Below, one piece after another: positions 1 through 6,070 of a stretch of DNA of 10,969 bases (position 1 is the stretch's first letter; every line of letters begins with the position of its first letter). This stretch comes from Prevotellaceae bacterium (GTDB lineage: Bacteria; Bacteroidota; Bacteroidia; Bacteroidales; UBA932). The translations under genes were made by a program, and so were the position numbers. The DNA is taken from assembly GCA_031278495.1 (NCBI GenBank), contig JAITKG010000106.1, forward strand, positions 1 through 10,969. The letters are read 5' to 3'. The notes below the pieces were generated by a model. That model had not been told where the DNA came from. It worked only from the letters and a program-made list of their open reading frames with translations, and made no database searches.

Positions 1-33
1 GGTCAAAATGGCAAAGAGCATAAATATCGGGAG

Positions 34-62
34 CAAAGGTATAAAAAATATTTTAATTGCAA
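34..62 (-). promoter_or_regulatory. Leftward Bacteroidota-type promoter
   Basis: On the minus strand TACCTTTG (34-41) matches the Bacteroidota -7 consensus TAnnTTTG, and a TTG (60-62) lies 18 nt upstream as a -33 element. It would fire leftward, out of the window. A minus-strand ATG at 19-21 opens a frame reading MLFAILT before the edge; it could be the start of the driven gene, but the leader would be only a few bases, so this start is weak. Confidence 0.5.
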
Positions 63-270
63 CAGGTTGGAGGAATTTTTTTTAATTACGCGCGGGGCTT
101 GCGCCTCGCCGCTCCGCTCGGAATGACGCGCACCGTTCCCCATTTGCCGTTCCCCGTTAGCCGTTAGCCGTGCAAGAAGAGTTAAGAGTTGGGCTGACGC
201 GGCAACTAATGTGATGATGTGAAGATGTGGAGATGTGGCTGGCGCAGGCTAAATCTTAATTCAACAAAAG
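62..270. repeat. Gene-free intergenic stretch of degenerate short tandem repeats
   Basis: No credible gene is seen here. The stretch contains a GC-rich segment (91-132), two CCGTTCCCC copies (133-141, 147-155), two GTTAGCC copies (156-169), an AGAGTTA-type repeat (about 177-190) ending in the core GGCTGACGC (192-200), and two AGATGTGG copies (223-238) ending in GGCTGGCGC (237-245). Both cores belong to the composite repeat family seen elsewhere in the window. The array-then-core order on the plus strand is the same in both. Confidence 0.7.
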
Positions 271-306
271 AACTGCCGGTGCAGAAATGCGCCGGCGGTT
301 TTTTTT
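271..306. terminator. Strong hairpin terminator, possibly bidirectional
   Basis: Arms 271-282 and 289-300 pair over 12 bp with two G-U wobbles around the loop AGAAAT. Eight T residues (299-306) follow on the plus strand. Read on the minus strand, the hairpin lies 40 nt after the TPR gene stop and is followed by a T-rich TTCTTTTGTTG, so it can terminate that gene. No plus-strand gene ends just upstream inside the window, so the minus-strand role is the more likely one although the plus-strand T tract is better. Confidence 0.75.
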
Positions 307-348
307 GAAATCTTTGAATTATGAAATCTTTAAATCTTTAAATCTTTA
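307..348. repeat. AT-rich tandem array at the 3' end of the TPR gene
   Basis: Units of TAAATCTT with variants (GAAATCTT, TGAATTAT) repeat with an 8-nt period and run straight into the TPR gene's stop codon (TAA on minus, 346-348). The same unit recurs at 5907-5957. The array lies between the gene and its putative terminator. Confidence 0.75.
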
Positions 349-1638
349 TTGCGCTGTTTCTTCCAGAATTTTGGAGTAGCGTTCAAAGTCAGCCAGCATT
401 TCGGGCGATTGTTCGCGGAAACGGTAGCAGATATTTTTCAGGAATTGCACGGTAGACAATTCTTCGGGATACAGTTCATAGGCGCGGGCAAAATAAGGCA
501 AGGCAACTTTCAGTTCCGTGTCCAAATCCTTCAACATGGCGGCATATTTGGTATCGTCCGGTTCTTTGCCTGCGGCGTCCTGAATGCTGATGGCTTTGTT
601 GTAGTGCAGTACGCCCATATGATAGTGCGCCGGGAAATATTCGGAATTAACTTCGATAGCTTTCAGGTAGCACTCCTTAGCTTTTTCTTTATCGTTCAGC
701 TGTTCGTCATAGATATTTCCTTCCTTGTCGTAGAGGCTGGCATTGGTCGGTTCGTTTTCCTGCGCCTGTTTCAGGTAGCTAAAAATGGTGGTCATGTCGC
801 TGCCGGCATTGATAAGTTGCACCAGTACCTGCTGGTTTTTCGGATACTTCAAAAAGGCTTGCGCCAAGATGTCATTGGCTTGCAAGGAGTCGCCCTTTGC
901 TTGCAGGAGGGCGGCATAGCTGGCATTCACATTCCCGTCTGCTTCGTATCCCAGTTCTATCAACTGTTTGAAATAATTCAACGCTTTTTCGTCGTCTTCC
1001 ACAAGGCGTGCAATAAAGGCGGAGTTATAAATAATCAGCGTGTCAATAATCCCGACAGCCGGATGCCCGGAGCATTTGAGGGACGTTTCAAAATAACGCA
1101 ACGCATCTGCATATTTTTCCAACGTATAGGCGGTAGCCGCTTCCGTATTCAATTTTAGCGACAATAATTCCAATCCTTCCGTGATTTTTTTAATGTTGCT
1201 TTTTTTCGCGTCCAAATCGTGCGCTTTGCTGTAAGCGCCATAGGCTTTGATTAACGGTTCGTCGGTAGCGAGGTCTTTCACCTGCCAAAAAGCCAGCAAT
1301 CCTGCGGGATTAAAGTACAGGTCTTTGTCGGGATAGCGCAGGATTTCGTAGGCTGTGCTATCCAGTTCGATGTTGTCTGTCCGGGATTTTTCGTCTTTCA
1401 GGATAGTTTTTATTTGTAATTGCGGCATTCCTATCATCACATTTTTAACAGGAAGTTCGTAAATCTCCATAAAGAGCGTAGCGCGGTTGAGCCATGTTTT
1501 GGCTTCGACTCCTTTTTTAGCATCGGCGATTTCTTCGTCGCTTTTTGCCAGTTTCTTTTCCAGTTTTTCCTTTTCCTTGTTTTGTGCGGTTAGTTGTGTT
1601 GCTCCGAACACTAATAACATTAAGAGTATTTTTTTCAT
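346..1638 (-). CDS. Secreted tetratricopeptide-repeat protein
   Basis: Protein of 430 aa. Residues 1-19 form a clear Sec signal peptide (MKK, hydrophobic core, ending TAQ) with likely signal peptidase I cleavage before NKEK; there is no lipobox cysteine. A charged, coiled-coil-like stretch follows (about 20-45). TPR-like helical pairs are visible from about residue 165 to 370, the clearest being the segment with EGNIYDEQLNDKEKAKECY and the following AHYHMGVLHYNKA. An in-frame ATG 12 codons upstream (1672-1674) was rejected because it falls in the -7 promoter element and would place 12 residues before the signal peptide. Proteins of this layout are common in Bacteroidales and probably act as periplasmic or envelope-associated scaffolds; the partner is unknown. 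It follows holA on the same strand by 78 nt but has its own promoter. Confidence 0.85.
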   Translation of the reverse strand: MKKILLMLLVFGATQLTAQNKEKEKLEKKLAKSDEEIADAKKGVEAKTWLNRATLFMEIYELPVKNVMIGMPQLQIKTILKDEKSRTDNIELDSTAYEILRYPDKDLYFNPAGLLAFWQVKDLATDEPLIKAYGAYSKAHDLDAKKSNIKKITEGLELLSLKLNTEAATAYTLEKYADALRYFETSLKCSGHPAVGIIDTLIIYNSAFIARLVEDDEKALNYFKQLIELGYEADGNVNASYAALLQAKGDSLQANDILAQAFLKYPKNQQVLVQLINAGSDMTTIFSYLKQAQENEPTNASLYDKEGNIYDEQLNDKEKAKECYLKAIEVNSEYFPAHYHMGVLHYNKAISIQDAAGKEPDDTKYAAMLKDLDTELKVALPYFARAYELYPEELSTVQFLKNICYRFREQSPEMLADFERYSKILEETAQ

Positions 1639-1671
1639 ATTGTTAAATTTTAATTTGTAAAAAATAATGTG

Positions 1672-1679
1672 CAAATATA
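1672..1679 (-). promoter_or_regulatory. Promoter of the TPR gene (-7 box)
   Basis: TATATTTG on the minus strand matches TAnnTTTG and lies 33 nt before the ATG at 1638. No good TTTG is present at -33. This box supports the shorter start of the TPR protein. Confidence 0.5.
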
Positions 1680-1716
1680 TGAATTTTTTTATTTACTTCC
1701 GTAATTTTTCTACTAA

Positions 1717-2763
1717 TCAGTGTAATATTTTAAACACCAATTCGCGTAACAGTTCGCCGTGGGAGGCTTCGCCATTGTTAAATCCCTTGCTGCGCATGTC
1801 ATATTCGCGCAGGAGGGAAATAACCTGCAATGTCTTTCCGATGGAATAATTGGCGGCGGCATGTTCATAGTCCCGCACAAAAAACGGGTGAATGCCCAGT
1901 TCCGTTGCCGCATCCCCCTGCATTACACGACCGCCGTGCGCGCGTTTCAAGAAATGCAGTTTCAGTATGCGCGAGAACTCCATGAAAAGCGTGCTTATTG
2001 TAACAACCATCGGATACTCGTTGGGATTGTGCGCAAAGTGTTGTATAATGCGGTTTGCCGCCAGTACATCGCGTTTGGAAATGGCGCTGTTCAGTTCAAA
2101 GGTATTGTAGTCTTTGCTAATCCCGATATTTTTTTCGATATGTTCGGCGGTGATGCGCCTGTTGCCTTCGGGCAGCACGGTAAAGAGTTTATCCAATTCG
2201 TTGGCGATTTTGGACAGGTCTGCGCCCAAGTGTTCGGCAAGTATGGCGCTTGCTTTGGGGTCAATGGCACAGTTTTTTTGTTTCAGGTAACCGGTTATCC
2301 AGTCGACTAATTCATTATCGTAGGGCAGGACGGTTTCCAGCACTTCGCCGTGTTTAGCCGCCTGTTTGTAAAACAACGTGCGCTTGTCTACCGCCTTTCC
2401 CTTGTAGCATATTACTAACATCGTCGTTTCGGGCGGTTGTTTTACGTATGCTTCCAGTAATTCGATTTTTTTCAGGTCTTGCGCTTCACGCACAATCACC
2501 ACCTGCCGGCTGGCGATCATCGGGAAACGGCGCGCCGTGTCAATCAACTGCGGCACGGTAGTGTCTTTCCCGTACAGGATAAGCTGGTTAAAACTGCGCT
2601 CAGCTTCGGCGAGCACATGCTGTGCAATGTAATTGCCGATTTGGTCGATGTAGTACGCTTCTTCGCCCATCAGCAGGTATACCGGACGGTATTTTTTATT
2701 CTTTAAATCCGCCAATATCCGCTCATAGTTTGCAACCGTATCTTTGAATTTTATTTTTGCCAT
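1717..2763 (-). CDS. holA: DNA polymerase III subunit delta
   Basis: Protein of 348 aa, the usual HolA length (E. coli 343). Delta opens the beta sliding clamp within the clamp loader. The N-terminal AAA+-like fold is recognisable from YLLMGEEAYYIDQI (about residues 29-42), with the expected RRFPM..RQVVIVREA strand region (about 98-114) and the helical linker and collar domain, including AEHLGADLSKIANELDKL (about 187-204) and IGISKDYNTFELNSAI (about 220-235). As is normal for delta there is no working Walker A. Start at ATG 2761-2763. No promoter is evident in the 109 nt upstream, so it is probably transcribed from ridA-ftcD through the octamer array. Confidence 0.95.
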   Translation of the reverse strand: MAKIKFKDTVANYERILADLKNKKYRPVYLLMGEEAYYIDQIGNYIAQHVLAEAERSFNQLILYGKDTTVPQLIDTARRFPMIASRQVVIVREAQDLKKIELLEAYVKQPPETTMLVICYKGKAVDKRTLFYKQAAKHGEVLETVLPYDNELVDWITGYLKQKNCAIDPKASAILAEHLGADLSKIANELDKLFTVLPEGNRRITAEHIEKNIGISKDYNTFELNSAISKRDVLAANRIIQHFAHNPNEYPMVVTISTLFMEFSRILKLHFLKRAHGGRVMQGDAATELGIHPFFVRDYEHAAANYSIGKTLQVISLLREYDMRSKGFNNGEASHGELLRELVFKILH

Positions 2764-2805
2764 AGTTTTTAGTTTTATCAGCCGTAAGCCGCTACAAGCA
2801 TACCG

Positions 2806-2814
2806 GCGTCAGCC
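2806..2814 (-). repeat. GGCTGACGC core adjoining the octamer array
   Basis: On the minus strand the octamer array (2817-2880) leads directly into GAGGCTGACGCCGG, whose core matches the motif at 192, 237, 4370 and 5487. Array followed by core is the family's usual order. Confidence 0.65.
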
Positions 2815-2816
2815 TC

Positions 2817-2880
2817 TTAATCACCTAATCACTTAATCTCTTAATCACCCAATCTCTTAATCACTTAATCACCTAATCAC
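2817..2880. repeat. Eight-copy octamer array TTAATCAC
   Basis: Eight contiguous 8-nt units of consensus TTAATCAC (variants CTAATCAC, TTAATCTC, CCAATCTC) fill 64 nt. The last unit (2873-2880) overlaps the 3' end of ftcD: it supplies the TAG stop and the last Asp codon. The variants alternate without a simple copy order, suggesting old slippage or unequal exchange plus point mutation. Confidence 0.9.
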
Positions 2881-3877
2881 ACCTCCATACCTTCGCGCCG
2901 GCGTCAAAGGGCGCCAGCTCATCCAGCCCCATAGCGCGGACGGCGGCGGCAATAAGCTCTTCTTCCGGCACGCCGGTGGGACGTTGCTGTTTTGCCAAAA
3001 AGTATTTTCCCGCGTCCAGTATCGCTTGCAGCGGCGACATTCCGACCAGTTCCGAACCCGTTACGCGGCATCCCCGCGCCTGCGCCCGTTCGCAGACCGC
3101 TTCAAACGCCACATGCAGCGGCGTAACGGCGAGGTCGCACAGGTTCATCGACACCTGCGCCTTGCCATATTCTTCGATATACCACCCGATAGCTTTCACC
3201 GCTTTCAACAAGCCGGGTTGCCGGGTTTCGTTGCCGTTGCCGCTGCGCACGAGGCGGCCTTTTTCGCGTATATCGCAGGCGATGGCATGCGCCAGGCGCG
3301 TTCCGGCGGTATCCAAATTCACATTGTAAGCAAGCAGGACAGGACGCGCGCCTACGGCAATAGCGCCGCTCTCCGGCACAAAAACAGCAGGACCGAAATC
3401 AGGTTTTCCTTCCGGCGTAGCCAATTTTGCCTCCAGCCCTTCGTATTCACCCGAACGGCAGCAGGCAAGGTCGCGGCGGCATTCGTCGAATGCGGCAGCG
3501 GCGTAGGCATACACCGGCAGCCGGAGTTCGTCGCCGATACGTTTTCCCAATGCCCGCGCGAGGGCGACGGTTTCTTCCATAGTAATGCCGGACAGGGGAA
3601 CAAGCGGCAACACGTCCGTAGCGCCGAAGCGCGGATGCGCGCCATAGTGCGTACGCATGTCAATGACTTCCGTTGCTTTTTCCACCGCCCGGAAAGCCGC
3701 TTCGCACACGGCGTCCGGCGCGCCGGCAAACGTAACGACCGTGCGGTTCGCCCCTATGCCCGACTCAACATGCAACAATCGCACGCCCTCCACAGCCGCG
3801 ATGACGCCGGTAATTTGCCCAATGACCGCCTTATCGCGCCCTTCGCTGAAATTCGGAACACATTCGATTGTTTTCAT
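2873..3877 (-). CDS. ftcD: Glutamate formimidoyltransferase
   Basis: Protein of 334 aa, a stand-alone formiminotransferase without the cyclodeaminase domain found in the animal enzyme. It transfers the formimino group of N-formimino-L-glutamate to tetrahydrofolate, the last step of one histidine degradation route. Evidence: N-terminal ECVPNFSEGRD, NRTVVTFAG (about 44-52), the GAHPRFGATDVLPLVP region with His81 corresponding to the catalytic His82 of the porcine enzyme, and C-terminal TGSELVGMSPLQAILDAGKY. The gene appears more GC-rich than its neighbours. It starts 9 nt after ridA stops, so the two are probably co-transcribed. No hutH, hutU, hutI or fchA is visible here. The final residues and stop lie at the edge of the octamer array. 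Confidence 0.93.
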   Translation of the reverse strand: MKTIECVPNFSEGRDKAVIGQITGVIAAVEGVRLLHVESGIGANRTVVTFAGAPDAVCEAAFRAVEKATEVIDMRTHYGAHPRFGATDVLPLVPLSGITMEETVALARALGKRIGDELRLPVYAYAAAAFDECRRDLACCRSGEYEGLEAKLATPEGKPDFGPAVFVPESGAIAVGARPVLLAYNVNLDTAGTRLAHAIACDIREKGRLVRSGNGNETRQPGLLKAVKAIGWYIEEYGKAQVSMNLCDLAVTPLHVAFEAVCERAQARGCRVTGSELVGMSPLQAILDAGKYFLAKQQRPTGVPEEELIAAAVRAMGLDELAPFDAGAKVWRCD

Positions 3878-3886
3878 TTTTAATTT

Positions 3887-4276
3887 CTAATAATTCTTAA
3901 TCCTCACGGCTATTGTTTCAATTTCCACCTGCGCGCCCATCGGCAATTTGGCGACCTGATAGGCTACGCGCGCCGGGTAGGGTTCGGCGTAGAATTGCGC
4001 ATACGCTTTATTCATGGCGGCAAAGCCGTCCATGTCGGCAAGCAGGACGGTGGATTTGACCACATGGGAATAATCATAGCCGGCGTCGGCAAGGATAGCG
4101 CCAATGTTTTTGAGACATTGTGCCGTTTGCCCGGCGACGCCGCCTTCGGCAAATTTCCCGGTAGCCGGGTCTATCGGCAACTGTCCTGAAATATACAACG
4201 TGCCATTGGCTTCTACCGCCTGGCTGTAAGGTCCCACTGCTTTGGGCGCATGGGCTGACTCAATGATTTTTTTCAT
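3887..4276 (-). CDS. ridA: RidA family reactive imine/enamine deaminase
   Basis: Protein of 129 aa, the full length of the Rid/YjgF/UK114 family. It hydrolyses reactive 2-aminoacrylate-type imines made by PLP enzymes, in the cytoplasm as a trimer. Seen: GPYSQA (Tyr17), YISGQLPIDPATG (28-40), and Arg103 in PARVAYQVAKLP with Glu118 in VEIETIAV, matching the substrate-binding Arg105 and Glu120 of E. coli RidA. Retention of the Arg indicates the true RidA subgroup. First gene of a minus-strand unit ridA-ftcD(-holA); it diverges from tsaD with 179 nt between the starts. Confidence 0.93.
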   Translation of the reverse strand: MKKIIESAHAPKAVGPYSQAVEANGTLYISGQLPIDPATGKFAEGGVAGQTAQCLKNIGAILADAGYDYSHVVKSTVLLADMDGFAAMNKAYAQFYAEPYPARVAYQVAKLPMGAQVEIETIAVRIKNY

Positions 4277-4308
4277 TCGCTTAATCTTTTTACGAGTTAT
4301 TATTGCTA

Positions 4309-4316
4309 CAAAAATA
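4309..4316 (-). promoter_or_regulatory. Promoter of ridA-ftcD (-7 box)
   Basis: TATTTTTG on the minus strand fits TAnnTTTG and lies 32 nt before the ridA ATG. No convincing -33 element is visible at the expected distance. Confidence 0.45.
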
Positions 4317-4354
4317 CAAAAAATACTTGTGAAATGTAAGAGGAAAATGGAGCG

Positions 4355-4420
4355 TTGAAAGTTGGAAATGGCTGGCGCGATAGCAAATTTTCAATTTTTA
4401 ACTTTCAATTTTCAATTAAA
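4355..4420. repeat. TTTCAA-type repeat with GGCTGGCGC core in the ridA/tsaD divergent region
   Basis: TTGAAAGTT (4355-4363) and its perfect inverse AACTTTCAA (4400-4408) flank the core GGCTGGCGC (4370-4378); further TTTTCAATT units run to 4418. The same parts (TTGAAAGTT, GGCTGGC core, TTTTCAAC/TTTCAAC units) occur after rlmD at 10248-10321. The right-hand units supply the sequence just upstream of the tsaD -7 box. Confidence 0.7.
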
Positions 4421-4432
4421 TTTGTACATTTG
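4403..4432 (+). promoter_or_regulatory. Promoter of tsaD
   Basis: TACATTTG (4425-4432) fits the Bacteroidota -7 box. TTTC (4403-4406), 18 nt upstream, is a near match to the TTTG -33 element and lies inside the repeat. The box is 23 nt before the tsaD ATG, giving a short leader. Confidence 0.55.
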
Positions 4433-4455
4433 TCCGGATTTTTGAAGACAGGCAA

Positions 4456-5466
4456 ATGATAGTTTTAGGTATTGAAAGCTCTTGCGACGATACGTCGGCG
4501 GCGGTTATCCGCGACGGGGTGTTGTTGTCAAATGTGCTGGCGGGGCAGGATGTACACCGGCTGTATGGCGGCGTTATTCCCGAACTGGCGTCGCGGGCGC
4601 ATCAACAAAATATTATTCCCGTAACGCACCGCGCACTGGCGGCGGCAGGACTGCAACCGCGCGATATCGACGTTATCGCATTCACGCGGGGTCCCGGACT
4701 GATGGGGTCGTTGCTGGTAGGCGCATCGTTTGCCAAAGGGCTGTCGCTTGCTACCGGCGCGCCTTTAGTAGACGTGAACCACCTGCACGGGCATATCCTG
4801 TCGCATTTCATTGACCTGCCCGGAAAGGCATTGCCGCATCCGGCGTTCCCGTTCCTCTGCCTGTTGGCGTCGGGCGGGCATTCGCAGTTGATTATCGCCA
4901 GGAGTTTTGTAGATTTTGAAATCATCGGGCAAACCATTGACGACGCCGCCGGCGAAGCGTTCGACAAATGCGCCAAAGTGATGGGACTGCCTTATCCCGG
5001 CGGTCCGGTAATTGACCGGCTGGCGGCGGCAGGCAATCCGCAGGCGTTCCGTTTTGCCCACCCGCGTGCCGGCGGACTGGATTACAGTTTCAGCGGGCTG
5101 AAAACCTCGTTCCTTTATTTCCTGCGCGACCAAACCGCTCAACATCCCGGTTTCATTGCACAGCATACGAATGACCTCTGCGCTTCGCTGCAATATACGA
5201 TTATCGAAATACTGATGCGCAACCTTGTGAAAGCCGCCGAACAAACCGGCATCCGCGAGATTGCCGTAGCGGGAGGCGTTTCGGCAAATTCCGGGCTGCG
5301 CCGCCGCCTGTCCGAAGAAGGAGCTGCACGGAACTGGAACGTCTATTTACCCGAACTCCGTTTCACTACCGACAATGCCGCCATGATTGCCATTACCGGC
5401 TACTGCCTCTTCAAAGCCGGACGCCGCACGGCTTTGGACGTGGCGCCCGCAGCAAGAATGGATTGA
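4456..5466 (+). CDS. tsaD: tRNA N6-adenosine threonylcarbamoyltransferase TsaD
   Basis: Protein of 336 aa, typical length. It transfers the threonylcarbamoyl group from TC-AMP to A37 of ANN-decoding tRNAs, with TsaB and TsaE in bacteria. Seen: N-terminal ILGIESSCDDTSAAV, VNHLHGHILSH with metal-ligand His109 and His113, CLLASGGHSQL, DAAGEAFDKCAKVMGLPYPG, FSGLKTS, AVAGGVSANSGLRRRL, and Asp306 in TTDNAAMIA as third metal ligand. Start at ATG 4456 just before the conserved N-terminus. The TGA stop (5464-5466) touches a GATTTAC-type array. It is monocistronic as far as can be seen. Confidence 0.97.
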   Translation: MIVLGIESSCDDTSAAVIRDGVLLSNVLAGQDVHRLYGGVIPELASRAHQQNIIPVTHRALAAAGLQPRDIDVIAFTRGPGLMGSLLVGASFAKGLSLATGAPLVDVNHLHGHILSHFIDLPGKALPHPAFPFLCLLASGGHSQLIIARSFVDFEIIGQTIDDAAGEAFDKCAKVMGLPYPGGPVIDRLAAAGNPQAFRFAHPRAGGLDYSFSGLKTSFLYFLRDQTAQHPGFIAQHTNDLCASLQYTIIEILMRNLVKAAEQTGIREIAVAGGVSANSGLRRRLSEEGAARNWNVYLPELRFTTDNAAMIAITGYCLFKAGRRTALDVAPAARMD

Positions 5467-5498
5467 TTTACGGATTTACAGGTTTAGGCTGACGCCGG
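5464..5498 (+). repeat. GATTTAC array plus GGCTGACGC core at the tsaD stop
   Basis: GATTTACG, GATTTACA and GGTTTA follow each other from the tsaD stop codon, then the core GGCTGACGC (5487-5495) extended by CGG. The 14-mer GATTTACGGATTTA (5465-5478) occurs inverted at the mqnA stop (6820-6833). The core also forms the truncation point of the remnant gene read on the other strand. Confidence 0.75.
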
Positions 5499-5630
5499 CA
5501 TTGTTTGCAGGCCTGCTACTCTATTCAGTGGGATATTCAATGCGGGAGCTCTGGAAGCTACTTTGCCTAATAAATTATACTGCCAAGCGTCGAATGCAGC
5601 GTCAGAAGCGGGGATAAAGTCTGTTTTCAT
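5484..5630 (-). pseudogene. 5' remnant of a truncated gene (48 codons)
   Basis: A minus-strand frame starts at ATG 5628-5630 behind a perfect AGGAGG (5639-5644) with 8-nt spacing, the best ribosome binding site in the window. It reads MKTDFIPASDAAFDAWQ and continues with LNIPLNRVAGLQT to TAA at 5484-5486. The opening (xDFIPxSDAxFDxWQ, then a NIPxxxVxxLQ stretch) resembles, from memory, the N-terminus of a Bacteroidota family of roughly 200-aa proteins of unknown function; that assignment is not certain. The last five residues (MPASA) are encoded by the repeat core CCGGCGTCAGCC, so the coding sequence appears cut off where the repeat begins. Only 17 nt separate the stop from tsaD. It could still be expressed as a short peptide. 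Confidence 0.55.
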
Positions 5631-5700
5631 TTTTTATTCCTCCTGTTTAAATTATTTAATAATAGGATTATTTTGTGTTATCTTGTGGGTAAACGGGCGT

Positions 5701-5825
5701 ACTCCGTAAAACTTTAAATAAGGTAAATGAAAGTTTAAATATGTCCGGAAAACGTTGATTAAGGTAAATGAAACTTTGACGAAGGTAAATAAAACTTTGA
5801 TAGAGGTAAATAAAACTTTATAATA
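5701..5825. repeat. 21-bp minisatellite, about six units
   Basis: Three clean 21-nt units start at 5763, 5784 and 5805 (consensus GGTAAATAAAACTTTGATAGA). An older unit starts at 5722, with degenerate units at 5743-5762 and 5701-5721. On the minus strand the period equals seven codons and stays open from 5843 to 5652, reading K-V-L-F-T-x-I type heptads (KVLFTSI, KVLFTFV, KVSFTLI, NVFRTYL). I see no ribosome binding site for this 63-codon frame, so it is annotated as a repeat and not as a gene. The frame ends 21 nt before the remnant gene on the same strand. Confidence 0.85.
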
Positions 5826-5843
5826 TGCAAAATTTTTTTGCAT
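5825..5843. repeat. AT-rich perfect inverted repeat ATGCAAAA/TTTTGCAT
   Basis: ATGCAAAA (5825-5832) and TTTTGCAT (5836-5843) are perfectly inverted with a 3-nt spacer and sit at the right edge of the 21-bp array. It could be a protein-binding site or a weak hairpin; function unknown. Confidence 0.5.
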
Positions 5844-5888
5844 TCAGGAAATACACACTTAATGCTATTGTGATTTGTCATTTCTTCC

Positions 5889-5957
5889 GGCGCGCCGCCA
5901 TGAATTTTTAAATTTTTAAATCTTTAAATTGTGAAATCTTTAAATCTTTGAATTTAA
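5889..5957. repeat. GC palindrome followed by AAATCTTT array
   Basis: GGCGCGCC (within 5889-5898) is followed by an AT-rich array of AATTTTTAA, AAATCTTTAAA and TGAAATCTTTAAATCTTTG units. It is closely similar to the array at 307-348, which also directly follows a GC-rich palindromic segment. It lies just upstream of the mqnA promoter. No gene is seen between 5844 and 6070. Confidence 0.65.
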
Positions 5958-5986
5958 TTTCCTTCCCGTTTTACAAATAAATTTCT

Positions 5987-5994
5987 TATCTTTG
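5987..5994 (+). promoter_or_regulatory. Promoter of the mqnA-corA-deacetylase-rlmD operon (-7 box)
   Basis: TATCTTTG followed by C is a textbook Bacteroidota -7 element. A -33 TTTG is not evident. Transcription from about 6001 gives a 70-nt leader containing GCATA/TATGC (6008-6021) and AACCG/CGGTT (6037-6051) short stems; no known riboswitch was recognised in it. Confidence 0.6.
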
Positions 5995-6070
5995 CAGACT
6001 TTTTAGCGCATAGCGTTATGCCCGACGACTAAGTTAAACCGCCACTCGGTTGGCACAAAACAACAGCGTA

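Noticed and set aside
349..1158. A 269-codon open frame on the plus strand opposite the TPR gene
   Set aside because: It is antisense to a gene with a signal peptide and TPR repeats; its protein has no recognisable domain and no promoter or ribosome binding site.
1636..1674. Upstream ATG extending the TPR protein by 12 residues
   Set aside because: It starts inside the TATATTTG promoter box and would bury the signal peptide behind a non-hydrophobic leader.
2817..2880. Possible CRISPR-like array at the octamer repeats
   Set aside because: Units are 8 nt and contiguous, with no spacers and no cas genes nearby.
2984..3883. A 299-codon open frame on the plus strand opposite ftcD
   Set aside because: It lies entirely over the well-supported ftcD and its length follows from the GC-rich codon use of ftcD; the predicted protein is Arg/His-rich without motifs.
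6001..6070. Riboswitch in the mqnA leader
   Set aside because: Only short stems are visible and no known aptamer motif was recognised.
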